Origin: Pleurotus ostreatus/Saccharomyces cerevisiae fusant
Lineage: Eukaryota; Opisthokonta
Direction of reading: 5' to 3'
Assembly: GCA_024196135.1 (NCBI GenBank)
Contig: JAMQCK010000012.1
Location: 185,054 to 249,053 of the forward strand
Length of the DNA stretch: 64,000 nt
A program made the position numbers and the translations under genes. Positions 23,825 through 35,599 of the stretch are shown here, in pieces. A model generated the notes under the pieces. The model was not told the DNA's origin, searched no databases, and was given only the letters and a program-made list of their open reading frames with translations. Numbering within the stretch: position 1 is the first letter of the stretch; each line of letters begins with the position of its first letter.

Positions 23825-25915
23825 ATGTCCACCGCCGGAAACGACGAGATTTATGAGGGCCTGTGCAGGCTCTTCAACGAAGATCTCCTCTCAGGGTAAG
23901 TGGTAACAATCTACGTCTTTTTTTCGCTGCTCATGTATCTTTCTCAATAGCCTCCTCTCCGACGAACAGTACAAGCTCGAGGAGATCGCGGAGGAACCCG
24001 AGGGTGTCACCGTCATCCCGTGCGTCGTCCCTTTCTATGTTGCGCGCAATAGAAATGCTGACACCATGGCAGTGATCCCTTCTTCCATCTAAGGAACCAC
24101 CTTCCCTTCTGGAAGGATCCGCCGCCTTACGAGGATACTACGGAAGCCTCACCGAGCACGGTCCTTGCACCCCAGACGGCGATCCCATCAGCGTCTTCTG
24201 CCACCCCGACCTCCCGGACCAATCCTGAGGCTCATCCCGCTCTCCAGACCTCTCAGCCCAGCCCGCCTCCTCTCCCGACCGCTCAAGACCAATCCCCAGC
24301 CCCGCAGGAGCTCGCGCAGCCCTCCACCGTCCAACAGAAACAGCACGTGAACATGGGTATAGGGTGCGTAACGACACAAAGAAATGTTATACATTTCCTG
24401 ACGATTTTTCTTTCTTGGTACAGCTCGACGCCTAGCAACCCTCCTACCCCTCCTCTGGCACACGTCAACGCGCCTATCTCGCTCCCCGGCACCACGGTTC
24501 CCGCCGCCATCGCCGACACCGACGCCATGCCCTCGGCATTCGCCGGCACTCCTCCCGCGGCTGCCAACACTGACGCTCCTACCGTTCTCTACAACACCAA
24601 CTCACCTGCTGCCCTCTCTATCACGAACAACACGCCGGTTGCGGCCCCCGACGCTAATGAAGCCCTCCTCCGTGCCTTGTACGCCGCCCACCAGTGGTAC
24701 CCGACGCCTCACAACTCCTCGCGCGTCCCGACGCCTCCTGGACCCCAGCAGATGGCTGCGTACCCGCTCTTCCCTCCGTATGCGCACATCCCGGCATACG
24801 CGCCTTTTCCGTATCATGCGCAGATCCCGACATACGGTCTCCACCCTGCATATATGCATCTCCCTGCGTATGCGCCGATGCTGCCATACGCGCTGATGCC
24901 TGGGTACGCGCCCTACCCGATGCAGGTGCCTGCTTCCGCTCTGCAAGGCCCTATGCAGGTGCATAACGCGCCCCCGGCGCAGGCGTACTACGCCCCCAGT
25001 AGCGCGTCGATGGGCGGTGCCGCTGCTCCAACGAACATCGCCCCTCTCTCGAACGGCGCCACCGCTGCTCCTACCAACGGTATGCCATCCAGACACTACC
25101 GACCCCACGTCTACGAGGCCGCGCGCGCCGAGCGGGCTGCTCGAGCTGCGCAGTCGCTGGAGGCTCCCCAGCCCGTTCAAGCCGAGGTCTTCCAGATCTC
25201 CCAGTCGACTCAGGGCGTACAGATCGCCCAGTCGGCCCAGGATGTACAGACCGCCCACGCGGCTCAGGGCGTACAGACTGCCGGCGCGGCGCAGGACTCC
25301 CAGGCTGCCCAGTCGGCGGGAATTGCACAGACCGCTCACGCGGCGCAGACGTCTCAACCCGCTCACTCCGCGCAGGTCTCTCATGTCGCCCACGCGGTGC
25401 AGGTCTCCCAGCCCGCTCACTCCGCGCAGGACTCCCAGCCCGCTCACTCCGCGCAGGACTCCCAGCCCGCTCAGGCTGCGCAGGTCCTCTCGTTGCAGGT
25501 CGCACAGACCTCCCAGCCCTCGCCACAGGTCCTTCACGCCGGACTGCCCGCCCTCAAGCGCAAGCGGGACAAGTCGGAGGCCGAGCAGGACGATGCGCGC
25601 GACACTGCCGGGCGCCAGAGCGAGCGCGATATTGGGCAGTCCAGCGAGCAGAAGCAGTCCAAGCTGTGCCGCTGGAAGCACGCGAGGGAGGCGTGCACCT
25701 ACAACTTCTATCCGCATGACTACCCGACTTTGAAAGAGTGCACGCCATATGTGAAGGCGCACCTCTCGGGCGTCGTGGTAAAGCAGGGGGAGAGGTACTC
25801 CTGCCAATGGGGTCTATGCGCCAGGGTTTTCGCGGAATTCGACAAGCTTGCTGGTCACGTCGCGCGGGTTCACGTCCTTGGCAACCCTAACAAGAAGGCG
25901 AAGACTTCCCACTAA
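23825..25915 (+). CDS. Gln/Ala/Ser-rich protein with C-terminal C2H2-like module, family member D
   Basis: Function unknown. Exons are 23825-23895, 23951-24019, 24073-24363 and 24424-25915, with introns of 55, 53, 53 and 60 bp and all phase 2, giving 640 residues. The N-terminus (MSTAGNDEIYEGLCRLFNED) is acidic. The middle is rich in Pro/Tyr/Ala, then in repeats of SQPAHSAQD and related units. The C-terminal 85 residues hold CRWKH-x4-C, a His in YVKAHL, and then a good C2H2 finger: CQWGLC, twelve residues, HVARVH. It ends NKKAKTSH. The C2H2 spacing is the most canonical of the four members, so D is the best clue that the family binds zinc. It lies outside the inverted repeat and is less similar to A and B than they are to each other. 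Confidence 0.8.
25200..25490 (+). repeat. In-frame coding repeats of SQPAHSAQ type in gene D
   Basis: Degenerate units of about 8-10 codons encode variants of SQPAHSAQD and AQGVQTA. The tract is very rich in Gln, Ala, Ser and His and has no obvious fold. Confidence 0.8.
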
Positions 25916-27738
25916 GCCAGCTCTCGCCGCCGTCTCTTTCGAGCACCACGCTATCGCCGCCTCCATCGACTCACGAAGCCTCCTCCTTTCGGTCTTCAGT
26001 CTTGCATATCATCCACTCTCCTCAATTCCCTCGATCTCAGCCTCGCGCCGCGCATGTCGTTCCCTACAGTGTCCCCGCATCAATGTATCACTAGCATATA
26101 CCCCGTCGCCGATACCCTGGCACGCCCATCGCCGAACTCTCGTCCTTCTTTGGTACCCCACATACACTGCCTCGGGGTGCGCGCGAATATACCCCGCATG
26201 CCTGCGCACCCCCATCAAGCGCGTAGATCGACTCCTCATCTAAATTATATATCTTTCTACCTTTCTCTCGTCTCGGTTTCTCTGGACTCTCCCCTTCGTC
26301 GCCTGTAGCCCATCCTCGCGCCGCGCAATCGCTGTACTCCTTCTCATTTTGTACCGCGCTCTGCCATCCGCTGTGCCGTACTACTTCGCTCTCTGTATCG
26401 TACCGTGCTATCTAGCGTACTTCGACACACTGCATCGCTCCCGCGATGCGCCTCGTACTGTACTCAACGTGCCGAGGATTTCAGGCCTACTGCTGCATCC
26501 CTAACTTATCATACTCATCTTTCTAGCCTATCTCATCCTACCGATATAGTCGGTCTCGAGGACCACTTTTTCTAGCTTACATGGTCTCATCCAGTTCTCT
26601 CGCTACCGTATCTCATCGCGTCCTGTCTGTAATTTATGGAGGAGGCTTTCATGGAAAAATCCGTCTGCATCTGAGAGCCTGCGGTATATGTCAGTGATGA
26701 TGCTGAAAAGGAAAGCGAATGAAAACGGGTACCGTTACCAAGCAAATATCTGAGCCTTGTACCACGAATTCGAAAGCGAGCTAGGCGGCGCGTTGGAGGT
26801 TTATTTCCCAAGTTCGATATGCGGGCCGTCGGTCCGACCCGGCGCGACGCACGTGGGAGACACGTCACGGTCCTAAGGTCGAACATCGTTCTTCAGCTTC
26901 AACCACCATCGTGAATAATTTCTCCGTCGACAGGGCTTCGTGTTTCGATATAAGGTGCCATTTGTCGCATAGAAGAATGCTAGATGATGGTTCATCGTTG
27001 ACTCATAGCCAACAGAAGTCGCAATCTTATGGAAGGCGGCGCCGTGAGTGATCTTTGAGGGTAAGTTCGGTCTTTGGCACAGCTTTATGCACCGTCCCTG
27101 ACCCTTTTGATCTCAGTAATGGAAGGATTTGCTCTTGTGAAGGCGTATACGCCGAACTTCACGGCGCATCATGTACACCGCGTAACTCCAACAATCGGAA
27201 TGCTTCATTTGGGTTTCCCGAGCTAACCGAATAACCGGCCTATCTTGATCCTGTTCTGGGAAATATTTGCTCAAACAGTGAGCCAAATTTGTCTCTAATC
27301 TAAAAATCTATTTTTTCGGCGCCGTTCGAAGCGAGAGGCTACTTCTACAGACAATTAGTCCGGCCAAGTGTCTGGGCCTAAACCAATCTTTCCGAGTACA
27401 TCGCTCTCCTCATTGATTCTCTAACTTCAGATCAACTTCGAACTGCGCGGCTTCTCGTCGTAAAGCTGCCTGACGCTGGCCTAGACGTGGCATCAGCCAC
27501 AGGTTATCACCCCACAGGTCAACTGACACTGCGAAGCCATCCATTCAACCTCGCCATTCGCCGTTCTGCGAGCGCCAACACTTGTCGTTGATTGCGTGTT
27601 TCCGATCAGATAGCGTATGCGCCCATCCCGACCCCGACGGTGCGCTGACTGGACCTTCATTCCCAGCTCGCGTCAATGCGCGCTGGAGCGCTTATAAGGC
27701 TCTGATACACGACGCCCACCGGGTAAGTCCTTCTTACC
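25916..27738. other. Intergenic region upstream of ATR2
   Basis: No credible gene on either strand over 1.8 kb. Base composition is lower in GC and pyrimidine runs are common. A TATAAG motif at about 27693, 46 bases before the ATR2 start, is a possible core promoter element. Confidence 0.5.
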
Positions 27739-30700
27739 ATGGGCGCTCAATCCTCCGTCAAGCGGTCCAGTCCGCTCACTCACGTCCCCCTCGAAGACGG
27801 CTTGCTCTTCACCGACGCTTGCGACTTTCACGTCCAGCATAACCCCGATCATACGTGCTTCGCGTACGCTGAGGCGGATGGGACAGTGCGCGAGATCACC
27901 TACCTCGAGTTCGGGCGCGCCGTCCATCGCGCAGCGCATGCCTTGCGCCCACAACGCGAGGGAGAAGATGGGCTTGTCGTCGCATTCATCGCGCTCTCCG
28001 ATACCCTTCTCTATCATGCCATCACCGTTGGGCTGATGAAGGCGGGCTTCGTCGTACGTCGTAGTTGCTGCCATTGCTGTAGACCTTGAAACTGACAACA
28101 TCCTCCAGCCCTTCCCGATCTCCCCTCGCCTCTCCCCTCCCGCAGTCGCCAACCTCCTACGCGTATCGCAATGCCATCGGCTGGTCACCACGCAGCACAC
28201 CCTGCGCCCCCTCATCGACGCCCTCGAGAAGGAGCTCGGTGTCGGCTACGAGCTCGGTGTCAGCGAGGTGCCCGCGCTCGATGTCGTCTTCCCCCACCTT
28301 GCTGAGGAGGACCCGTCGCACGCCTTTAAAGCGTACCCTGAGCCTACGGTTCCGCCGAGCCCTGAGGATATCTTGATCTATCTGCACTCTTCCGGGAGCA
28401 CAGGCTTCCCGAAGGCCGTCGGGCACACGCGCGCTAGTATGGCGGGATGGACAAGGCTCGGTACGCTCAGAAGTTGTCTTGATTCGTCCTCAAGTATACC
28501 AATGAATTTTTTCAGCTGTCGTCACCGATATGCGCCGCTTCCATCCTCGACCGCGGTTCGCGACGCATATCCTCCCTCCCTTCCACACCATGGGCTTGTG
28601 CGCGCAGCTTGTGACGGCGATCTTTGGCGGTCCGGAGGTGGCGCTGTTTCCTCCGGTGGTCAAGGTATGCATAGTAATCTCCACGGCAATCGTACGAAGT
28701 CATCTAACATTGCTTTGAGACTCCGACAGACGTACCCCCGCCACCGACGCCGGATGGTCAACTCGCGGCGGCGCGTGCGAGCGGATGTGACGCGATGGTC
28801 ATGGTCCCTGCGTACGTGCAGATATGGGCAGCAGACCCGGAGGCGGTGGAGTACATGAAGGGCCTGCAGCTTCTGGTGCGTATCCCCTCTTCGTCGCACT
28901 TGTGCCCATGCTGGCTCTAAAGGCTGACGCCATACAAGGGTTTCGCCGGCGGTCCCCTCAGCGACGCCACGGGCGACTTCCTTGCTGAAGCCGGCGTGAA
29001 GCTCCGCTCCATCTACGGCGCGACCGAGTTCGGCGTCACCTCCCACGTTAAGCCGACGCGCGAAGAGGACTGGAAGGAGTGGCGCTGGATCGAGCTGGAC
29101 GCGAATGCGCGCCTGGCGTGGGATAAGCAGAGCGATGGGACGGAGGAGTTGCTTGTTTTGGTGCGTTGGGAGACTGTCTTTATCATGGCGTTGGGATTCG
29201 CTGACGCTTAGCCTAGGCTGGCGGAAACCACTGGCATATGCCGGTCGTGTACAATATGCAGAAGCGGCCTGGATACGCGACGAACGATCTATTCGTAGCT
29301 CATCCGACGAAGCCGCATTTGCGGAGAGTGTAAGCTGTTGGGCGCATCGAGGTTTACATATTTACTAACACATGTCCGCAGTGTTGGCCGAAGGGACGAT
29401 GTGATCGTCCACTCGACGGGAGAGAAGACGGTACCCGCGCCTATCGAGGGCGTCGTTCTGACAAGTCCGCTGTACGTTCAGGGTACTAGCAGGCGCCTCT
29501 TTGAATCTTAATAACAGTCTTGACAGCGTTGCCGCAGCCGTCATGCTCGGTCGTGGACGGGATGAGGCAGGCATTCTGGTTGAGCCAGCGCCCGCGCACC
29601 AAGTCGATGTCGATGACGATACTGCAGTCGCAGCGTATCGCAATGCAGTCTGGTAGGTGTTCCATCAAGCTTTCTCAAGGCGTAGCTCTGACCTTGTCCA
29701 GGCCTGTTATCGAAGAGGCGAACCGCGTCGCGCCAGCCTACAGTCGCATCTTCAAAGAGCTCATCCTAATCACGCGCAAAGGCAGACCTCTGCCGCGCAC
29801 GGAGAAGAACACCGTCATGCGCAAGCTCGCGCTCGAGGTGTACAACGCTGACATCGAGAAGATGTACGTGTCCATCTCCAACGATCTGGATTGAGAAGCT
29901 GATCCCAGGGCTCTCAGATATGCAGTCGTCGAAAGCCACGCTCAGACCGGCGAGAAAGGCGTCAAGCCGCCTTCGAGCTGGGATGTCGCTGCCGTAGCAG
30001 CTTGGCTTGCCGTGCATGTCCGTGATATCACTGGTCGTGATATGGACATCGCGGCGGATCTCTTCGAGCAGGGTTTCGATAGGTGCGTGATATACTTCAT
30101 ATATCGAAGCTCATCCTCATTTGGCACAGTCTCAACGCCACTGTCCTCCGCATCCGCCTCCTCGGCGCGCTCAAGGCGGATTCATCTGCGTCTTCTGTGG
30201 CGCTCAGTATCGCACAGAACGTCGTATACGACCACCCGTCCATCGAGAAACTCGCAGCGCTTGTGTCCAAGCTCGTAAGCGGAGAGAACCACCATGCAGA
30301 GTCGCCCGAAGCCCGTGCAAAGGAGGCCATCGTGGCAATGGCCGCGAAGTACAGCGAGGGCCTTCCTGGATACGCGGGCGCGGCGACTTTGCCGCAGTAC
30401 GTAGCTCCGACAGACCCGAAGCCATTGTCGATGCCCATCTCTGTTCTGGTGACGGGGACCACGGGCAACCTGGGCGCGGAGCTGCTGGCGATACTCCTGA
30501 GGGACGAGCGCGTCGAGCGAGTGTATACTCTGGATCGGGAGGCATCGGTTCCTGTACGGGATCGCCAGCGTGCTCGGTTTGCGGACAAGGGACTTGATGC
30601 AGAGCTCCTGAAGTCGGAGAAGCTGGTCGCACTTGCGGGCGACGTGTACGCGGATAGGCTCGGCCAGAGTGAGGCACTATACGATGAGGCTCGTCTTTCA

Positions 30701-31696
30701 TCCTTCGCTCGTACGCCTCTGACTGACGTCCTACGTAGATGTTGAGCAGGGTCAACGTCATCATACACGCCGCCTGGCGCCTCGACTTCAATCTCAACCT
30801 CAGCGCCTTCGAGCGCAGCATACAGGGAACCCGCGCCCTCGTTGACTTCGCGCGGAAGACCACGAACGCCGACAGCCTCCGCTTCCTCTTCACCTCGTCC
30901 ATCGCCTCGACGCGCTCGTGGGACGCCTCTCAAGGGTCAGTTCCCGAAGAGCTCGTCGATGACGCCGGAGTTTCTGTCCTCGGAGGTGGCTACGGGCAGA
31001 GCAAATACGTGGCGGAGCGCGTATTGGCTGCGAGCGGGATCTCGTTCAGCTCGATTCGTGTGGGGCAGGTCAGCGGTGGGAAGCCGCGCGGCGCGTGGGC
31101 GACGACCGACTGGTTCCCGATCTTGGTCAAGACGAGCATCGCACTTGGTGCGCTTCCGGATAGCGAGCAGGTAGATGGTCTCCGCGTATGGGCTCGGACT
31201 TGATTCTGACATGTTTCAGACGGTCTCGTGGGTCCCGATGGATGCCGTCGCGGGCACACTGGTCGACGCCGCACTTTCCGAGAGCGCGCTCTCACCTTCG
31301 CACAACCTTGTTCACCCACGGCCTGTCCCATGGTCGCAAGTCATCGCCAATGTCCAGCGCTCAATTGAGACCACTCTCAAACGAAAGGTCCCCATCGTGC
31401 CCTTCTCTCAGTGGTTCAAGCAGCTCGACGCAGTAGCCCACAAGTCAGACGTTGACGTCCAGAATATCGTAAGTCGGCCCTTTTCTGTCCACACTACTGT
31501 AGCTCATCCCTTTCGAAAGCCCGGGGTGAAGCTTCTGGAGTTCTTCAAGGGTTTGACTTCCGCATATGCTCTAGGATCGTTTGCAACGGACAAGATGCAA
31601 GCCACCAGTAAGACCCTCCGCAACGCGTCATGGCTGGACCAGGCGGACGCCGACGCGTGGGTAAGATATTGGCATGAGAGTGGGATTCTGGCGTAG
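27739..31696 (+). CDS. Adenylate-forming reductase ATR2 (A-T-R, NRPS-like), complete
   Basis: It should activate a carboxylic acid as acyl-AMP, load it on its own carrier and reduce it off with NAD(P)H. Fourteen exons: 27739-28053, 28109-28460, 28516-28664, 28720-28875, 28939-29160, 29217-29329, 29382-29471, 29527-29652, 29702-29863, 29918-30082, 30130-30688, 30739-31170, 31220-31468, 31520-31696. This gives 1088 residues, normal for the family. Adenylation motifs are HSSGSTGFPK (about 198-207), YGATEFG, GRRDDVIVHSTGEKT and PRTEKNTVMRK with the late catalytic Lys. The carrier has GFDSL with Ser617 for phosphopantetheine, split by an intron. The reductase has TGTTGNLG (725-732) and YGQSK (888-892). 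Intron 11 (30689-30738) begins with GC instead of GT. The acceptor before exon 8 could instead be at 29517, adding three residues. Substrate is not predictable by eye. Confidence 0.92.
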
Positions 31697-32431
31697 GGAA
31701 TCAGAAGAATACAAGGTCGTGTATCGAAATGCTTCTCAATATGTATCATAGTGCCATTGCTCTCGTATGGCAGCGGCTTCCAGTGCGTTGAGGTGGGGGT
31801 TCGAACCTGCTTACTAAGCAAGCCTGGACTAATCTCTCCATTGTCGGTCTCCTTTGTTCTCACCATCATCACGACCCTAATGCATTGGCCGCAAGCCTCT
31901 TTCAGTCTGGTTTGGAGATAGTAGGAGATCACGTACGACATGCCATTGTTGAAGAAAGCAGCGAATGAACGAGCCATGATCCCTCGCTGTGCATGCCGAT
32001 ACATGTCTAGGCGTTTCAGTGTCCACCCTCCCCAGCAGGGTTGCATCGCTGTAGACATGGTGCGCAGCTTCAGAAAATAACAATTTACGCATACTGATGT
32101 CCTCTGACAGATACTCACAGCGTTCCTCCACATGTGAGCGAGCTCTCCAAGTCACAGTTCTTGCGAGGAGCGGTCGAAACACGCGTCTTGCAACCTCCTC
32201 AGTGACCGTCGGCTTCCTTCGCGGAAGTAAGTAATATGTATCCATCCGCGCCTGGAATGCATTCTTGACTGAAGGAAAGAATCCTGGTAGAGCAAAAACA
32301 GCCGCCTTCCGCGTAGGCGCCCAGCATGCTTCTTTGCGGGTACCGAAATACATTAGGCGCCGACCTTCCCTCAAATAACGCCGCTCGTTGCGCTCGGGCC
32401 TACCCTTCTTCTACGCCTCAACCCTCCATCC
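31697..32431. other. Intergenic between ATR2 and the dynamin-like gene
   Basis: About 730 bases with no supported gene. Two same-direction genes flank it, so it holds the ATR2 3' end and the promoter of the GTPase. Confidence 0.5.
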
Positions 32432-35245
32432 ATGAAGATGAGCATCGGAAGCAGCCCTTTATCGTCAGGATTTTCCTTCCCTCGTACGCCCGTCGAGGAC
32501 GGGAGCGACAGCGACGAGTTCCAGGTAAATGTTCTCTGATGTTCCATCGTATCATAGCTGACTACTGCTACAGGTCCTCTCCGAGGATGGCGCGATGGAC
32601 TTCACGAATAGCGCCTACGCGCGAAAGTGGAAGAAGTTGATGGCCTTGCACAAGGACCTCAGTGATCTTGGGTTCGTTTCTCGGCGACCGTCTTATCATG
32701 AATGTCACTGAAGACCCGTTCGCAGCGCGTCAGACTTCTCTCCCGATCTTCCGCGCATCACAGTCATTGGCGGCCAGTCTGGTGGGTTTGAGTCTCTCGC
32801 GCATCTGGGCGCAGTACTGATTCGTGGTTGCAGCCGGGAAAAGCTCGCTTGTGGAGGCGGTCAGCGGCGTGCGTATTCTGCCTGTCTTCGATACTTGCCT
32901 CTCACATTACCACAGATCGACGTTCCTCGAGACAGCGGTACCTGTACTCGGTAGGTATCTTTCAGACCTCATGGATCGCCCCTCATCCTACCTTCTCAGT
33001 TGCCCTATGGAATGCCGCCTGTTCAGCGGTGCCACTACCTGGTCGTGCCTCATCTCCCTTCGCTTCGACCACGATGCCAAGGGCCATCGCATCGACCCCG
33101 TCACCGAGGCCTACAGTCCCGTCCTCACCGACAAGGCCGACGTCGAGCTGTGGATCCGGCGCGCGCAGGCGACGATCCTCAGCCCTCATCGCTCGAAAGA
33201 GTTCTTCAAGAACAAGTCGGCGGACGAGATTCGCTTCGAGGATCCTTCGCGTCTCAAGTTCTCGAAGAACGCCATCTTGGTCAATTTGAAGGACCCGGGG
33301 TATACGGATATGGCGTTCGTCGACCTGCCTGGTGAGTGCGGGCTGTATCTTTTTGCTGAACACAAAACCGACGTGCTTTCGAAGGCCTCATCCAGAATGA
33401 GGACAAGGAGTTGATCGACACCGTGCACGAGCTGGTCGTTGAGCGCATCCAGGGCAAGAACACTATCATCCTCGTCGCCGTCCCGATGAGCGGTATGTTG
33501 TTCTAGTGTTGAAGTATCATCTTACTAATCACCCCATAAGACGACATTGAGACCGTCATGGCCCTTCGCCTCGCCCGGGAAGCCGACCCAAATGGAGAAC
33601 GTACCATTGGTGAGTGTTTGCGCTACAGCTTCAGAAGCTGCCTCTGAAATACCATTTCAGTCGCCGTCACGAAGGCCGATATGATGACCACCGGCGCCAG
33701 CGGTATCCGCCAGCGTTGGTGCAACATCATTACCAACGCCGGGCCTTCGGCTCGCAAGCACCGCCTGCGCCACGGCTACTACGCCGTCATCCTCCCCCAT
33801 GACGAGGCGCGCGCCGCCGGCGAAACGCGCGCGGAGACGCAGAGCCGCTCCCGCACCTTCTTCGATACGGAGTCGCCCTGGCGTGGGGTCAAGGATCGCA
33901 AGAGGTTCGGAGTCGACAACCTCGTCGAGTACGTCAGCGGGCTGCTCGTGCGGCTTATCGAGGAAGCGTAAGCTCTCTTCTCAGTCTCGAAAGAGGCCAA
34001 CGCGCTGACCTACCCATAGCCTGCCCCAACTTCGCGGCGACATCAACGCCCTGCTGCGCGAGTGCGGCGACGGGCTGCGCGCGCTCCCGCCCCAGCCGCA
34101 GTTCGAGTGCGATGCCGACGTCAGCACGTACATCCTCCTGCGCGTCTCCGACTTCTGCAACGTCTTCAAGAGCGCCGTGAGCGGTGATCCGGCTAGTCAG
34201 CATCGAGACCTCATCCACACGAACCGCGAGCACTACGCGAAGCTACAGCGCGACATACAGGATACGAGGCCCGACTTCAGGCCGTGGCTTCAGAAGAAGG
34301 AGTACAAGACTCCCAGAGATCTCAAGGCAGGCAAAAAGAGCACGCCTTTGGATATCAGCGATGTACAGGAGGTTATAAAGCAGTGCGCATCCGTCTCCTA
34401 TACTAATCTGTCGTATGTTCTCACGTGCACCCCAGAGTCACGACGTGGGAGCTGCCTGGCCACATTCCCTTCGAAGCGACGAAGGTCTTGATTGGACGCA
34501 CCACACAACACTGGACGGAGCCGGCTGTACAATGTTTCGAACACGTCGCTGACAACACTCACCGAGTCGTGGACAAGCTGGTCGAAGCGCACTTTGGTCA
34601 ATTCGGGAGCTTGAAGGAGCGTGTCCGGTATGCTTTTCCCCTCTGTCTGGCATATATGGTACTGACGCGCACGCAGAGATATCATCCACGAGAAATTCAA
34701 GGACATCTCTGCCGCTGCTGAGCAGTCGGTTCAGAACGTTATCAAGCTTGACACGGGCGACCCACGCTACACGCAGAATCTAACCGACCTCGAGGCGGCG
34801 ACGACTCGATGGAACACCAAATTTTGCCAATGCAACAGTGATTGGGCAACCCATGCTATCGATGAATCACTGGTGATGGGCAGTGCTGAGGTTGCCACCA
34901 AGAATCGCGACGCCATCATGCTCATGGCCCGCGTGCGCGCCTACTGCGAGGTCGCTGCCAAGGTATGCATCTGGCTGGTATTTCAGACGTCGCTCTCACA
35001 CTTTATATCTGCAGCGCATCGTCGACACCGTCCCTTTGACCATCGAGCAGCGCCTCGTTCAGCAAGTCGCTGAAGGCATGCTGCCGACGCTCCTTTCCGA
35101 GCTGGAGAGGGAGAAGGCTGAGGACAAGCGCGCTATGCTTGACGAGGACGAGGAAGTCGCGTCGTCTCGTCGCAGCCTGCGTGCTCGCAAGGATCGCTTG
35201 CTCAAGATTCAGGACAGGCTCGACAGGTGGGAGGCGGCGGCTTAG
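32432..35245 (+). CDS. Dynamin-superfamily GTPase (dynamin/Mx-like)
   Basis: Large GTPase expected to assemble on membranes and drive fission or remodelling. Thirteen exons: 32432-32524, 32574-32671, 32726-32781, 32834-32868, 32916-32950, 33000-33331, 33385-33492, 33541-33609, 33661-33967, 34020-34382, 34436-34627, 34677-34962, 35015-35245; 734 residues. Visible motifs: P-loop GGQSAGKSS (79-87), switch I region VPRDSGTCTR, DLPG (214-217) and TKAD (279-282). The middle domain follows. The C-terminus (RIVDTVPLTIEQ onward) has the look of a GTPase effector domain and ends in a charged helical tail. No pleckstrin-homology domain, membrane segment or proline-rich tail is visible, so it resembles the Mx-like dynamins that are numerous in Agaricomycetes rather than classical Vps1 or Dnm1. 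The start could be the ATG two codons later. Confidence 0.9.
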
Positions 35246-35599
35246 GCCGATAGGTGCACTTGTTCTATCTCAACGTTCACACTATACATTGTGACTATAT
35301 CTTTTGCGTCTTTGCATGTTCCAATCGAAATATATGTGCCCTTCAATCGTCTTTGCAGTATCGAAGTTCTTTGCGCGCGTTGCGATTCAGTGCAAGTCGA
35401 ACATGGAACCATGTGACTATGCGGCAAACACCGATGGCAACGTGCTGCCGTTATTTGCATTGACGCCTCTTCGCTTTTACCTCCATCCAGCTCGGACCTC
35501 TGTGAAGACGCTGGTAAAGGAAAATTATTAGAGCACTGAAATAGACCCTGTTCTTGTGAGTATGCTCCAGGCAGGCACCGGGTCACAGCTGAACTTGTT

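Noticed and set aside
24602..25807. 401-codon open frame on the minus strand
   Set aside because: Antisense to gene D, with repeats mirroring the coding repeats of D and no recognisable product.
1700..26000. Island as a transposon with recognisable transposase
   Set aside because: I looked for terminal repeats, target duplications and transposase, integrase or reverse-transcriptase motifs and found none I could support.
31780..31835. tRNA-like T-arm (GGTTCGAACC) after ATR2
   Set aside because: The palindromic core is present, but neither strand gives a matching T-stem plus acceptor, anticodon and D arms.
34383..34435. 23-bp intron in the dynamin gene (donor GTATGT near 34413)
   Set aside because: It would be too short to splice; a 53-bp intron with donor GTGCGC at 34383 gives the same frame and includes a good ACTAAT branch site.
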